The notes under the pieces: model-generated | The model's database searches: none | Told to the model about the DNA's origin: nothing | The model's input: only the letters and a program-made list of their open reading frames with translations | Made by a program: the position numbers and the translations under genes | Shown here: positions 48,458 to 48,473 of the stretch, piece by piece | Layout: each line of letters begins with the position of its first letter | How positions within the stretch are numbered: position 1 is the first letter of the stretch | Assembly (NCBI RefSeq): GCF_002783505.1 | Contig: NZ_PFGL01000036.1 | Coordinates: forward strand, 1-48,473 | Length of the DNA: 48,473 nt | Direction: 5' to 3' | Origin: Shewanella sp. CG12_big_fil_rev_8_21_14_0_65_47_15 | GTDB taxonomy: Bacteria > Pseudomonadota > Gammaproteobacteria > Enterobacterales > Shewanellaceae

Positions 48458-48473
48458 ATGACCACACCTACTT
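48458..48473 (+). CDS. Possible start of a gene cut by the window edge
   Basis: ATGACCACACCTACTT begins 7-12 bases after AAGAGATG, a possible ribosome site. Only five codons are visible (Met-Thr-Thr-Pro-Thr), so nothing can be said about the product. Confidence 0.3.

Noticed and set aside
1..48473. Search for CRISPR arrays, tRNA or rRNA genes and insertion sequences
   Set aside because: No repeat-spacer pattern, cloverleaf, rRNA segment, transposase or integrase could be seen by reading; the only tandem repeats are the short ones reported.

Overview
The window reads as chromosomal core DNA of a gammaproteobacterium, most likely a Shewanella. The basis is the gene content and order (rpsB-tsf-pyrH-frr-uppS-cdsA-dxr-rseP-bamA-skp-lpxD-fabZ-lpxA-lpxB-rnhB-dnaE-tilS, with map-glnD-dapD divergent) together with small families that I associate with Shewanella and relatives (DUF2982, DUF3718, DUF3549, DUF3301). 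I assigned the genus from recognition, not from a search. I see no rRNA, tRNA, CRISPR array, insertion sequence, integrase or prophage gene.

Layout. (1) Positions 1-266: no gene, with a GC-rich hairpin at the left edge. (2) 267-9.0 kb, all on the minus strand: DUF2982 protein, ElyC-like envelope factor, Mak fructokinase, CysQ, an RmlD-like reductase overlapping a YcdX-type PHP phosphatase, and a SWIM/SNF2 helicase. (3) 9.2-14.9 kb: a DUF885 metallopeptidase-like protein, a cold-shock protein with a long leader, a CPA2 cation/proton antiporter with RCK domains, and a diguanylate cyclase. (4) 15.0-34.7 kb, minus strand: a large information and envelope cluster. It runs from ribosomal protein S2 and EF-Ts through UMP kinase, ribosome recycling factor, undecaprenyl-PP synthase, CDP-diglyceride synthase, DXP reductoisomerase, RseP, BamA, Skp and lipid A synthesis to RNase HII, DNA polymerase III alpha and TilS. 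(5) 35.1-39.3 kb, plus strand: map-glnD-dapD. (6) 39.5-48.5 kb: DUF3718 secreted protein, a PAS-GAF-HD-GYP-CBS c-di-GMP phosphodiesterase, PurU, a PTS EIICB permease overlapping a YqcA-like flavodoxin, a small basic ORF, TruC-YqcC, a DUF3549-DUF3301 pair, and probably the first codons of another gene.

How the genes work together: the central cluster couples translation (S2, EF-Ts, RRF, TilS) and nucleotide supply (PyrH) with isoprenoid and phospholipid precursors (Dxr, UppS, CdsA), outer-membrane assembly (BamA, Skp, RseP) and lipid A synthesis (LpxD, FabZ, LpxA, LpxB). Several genes in it appear to start with GTG or TTG behind good ribosome binding sites. Hairpins separate rpsB/tsf, tsf/pyrH, frr/uppS and lpxA/lpxB, so it is probably several transcription units. 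Two genes (a diguanylate cyclase and an HD-GYP protein) make and degrade c-di-GMP.

I found no convincing undescribed multi-gene system. The most open items are the uncharacterised DUF genes, the RmlD-like/PHP pair, the orphan EIICB, the small basic ORF, and several perfect inverted repeats and short tandem duplications at gene ends.
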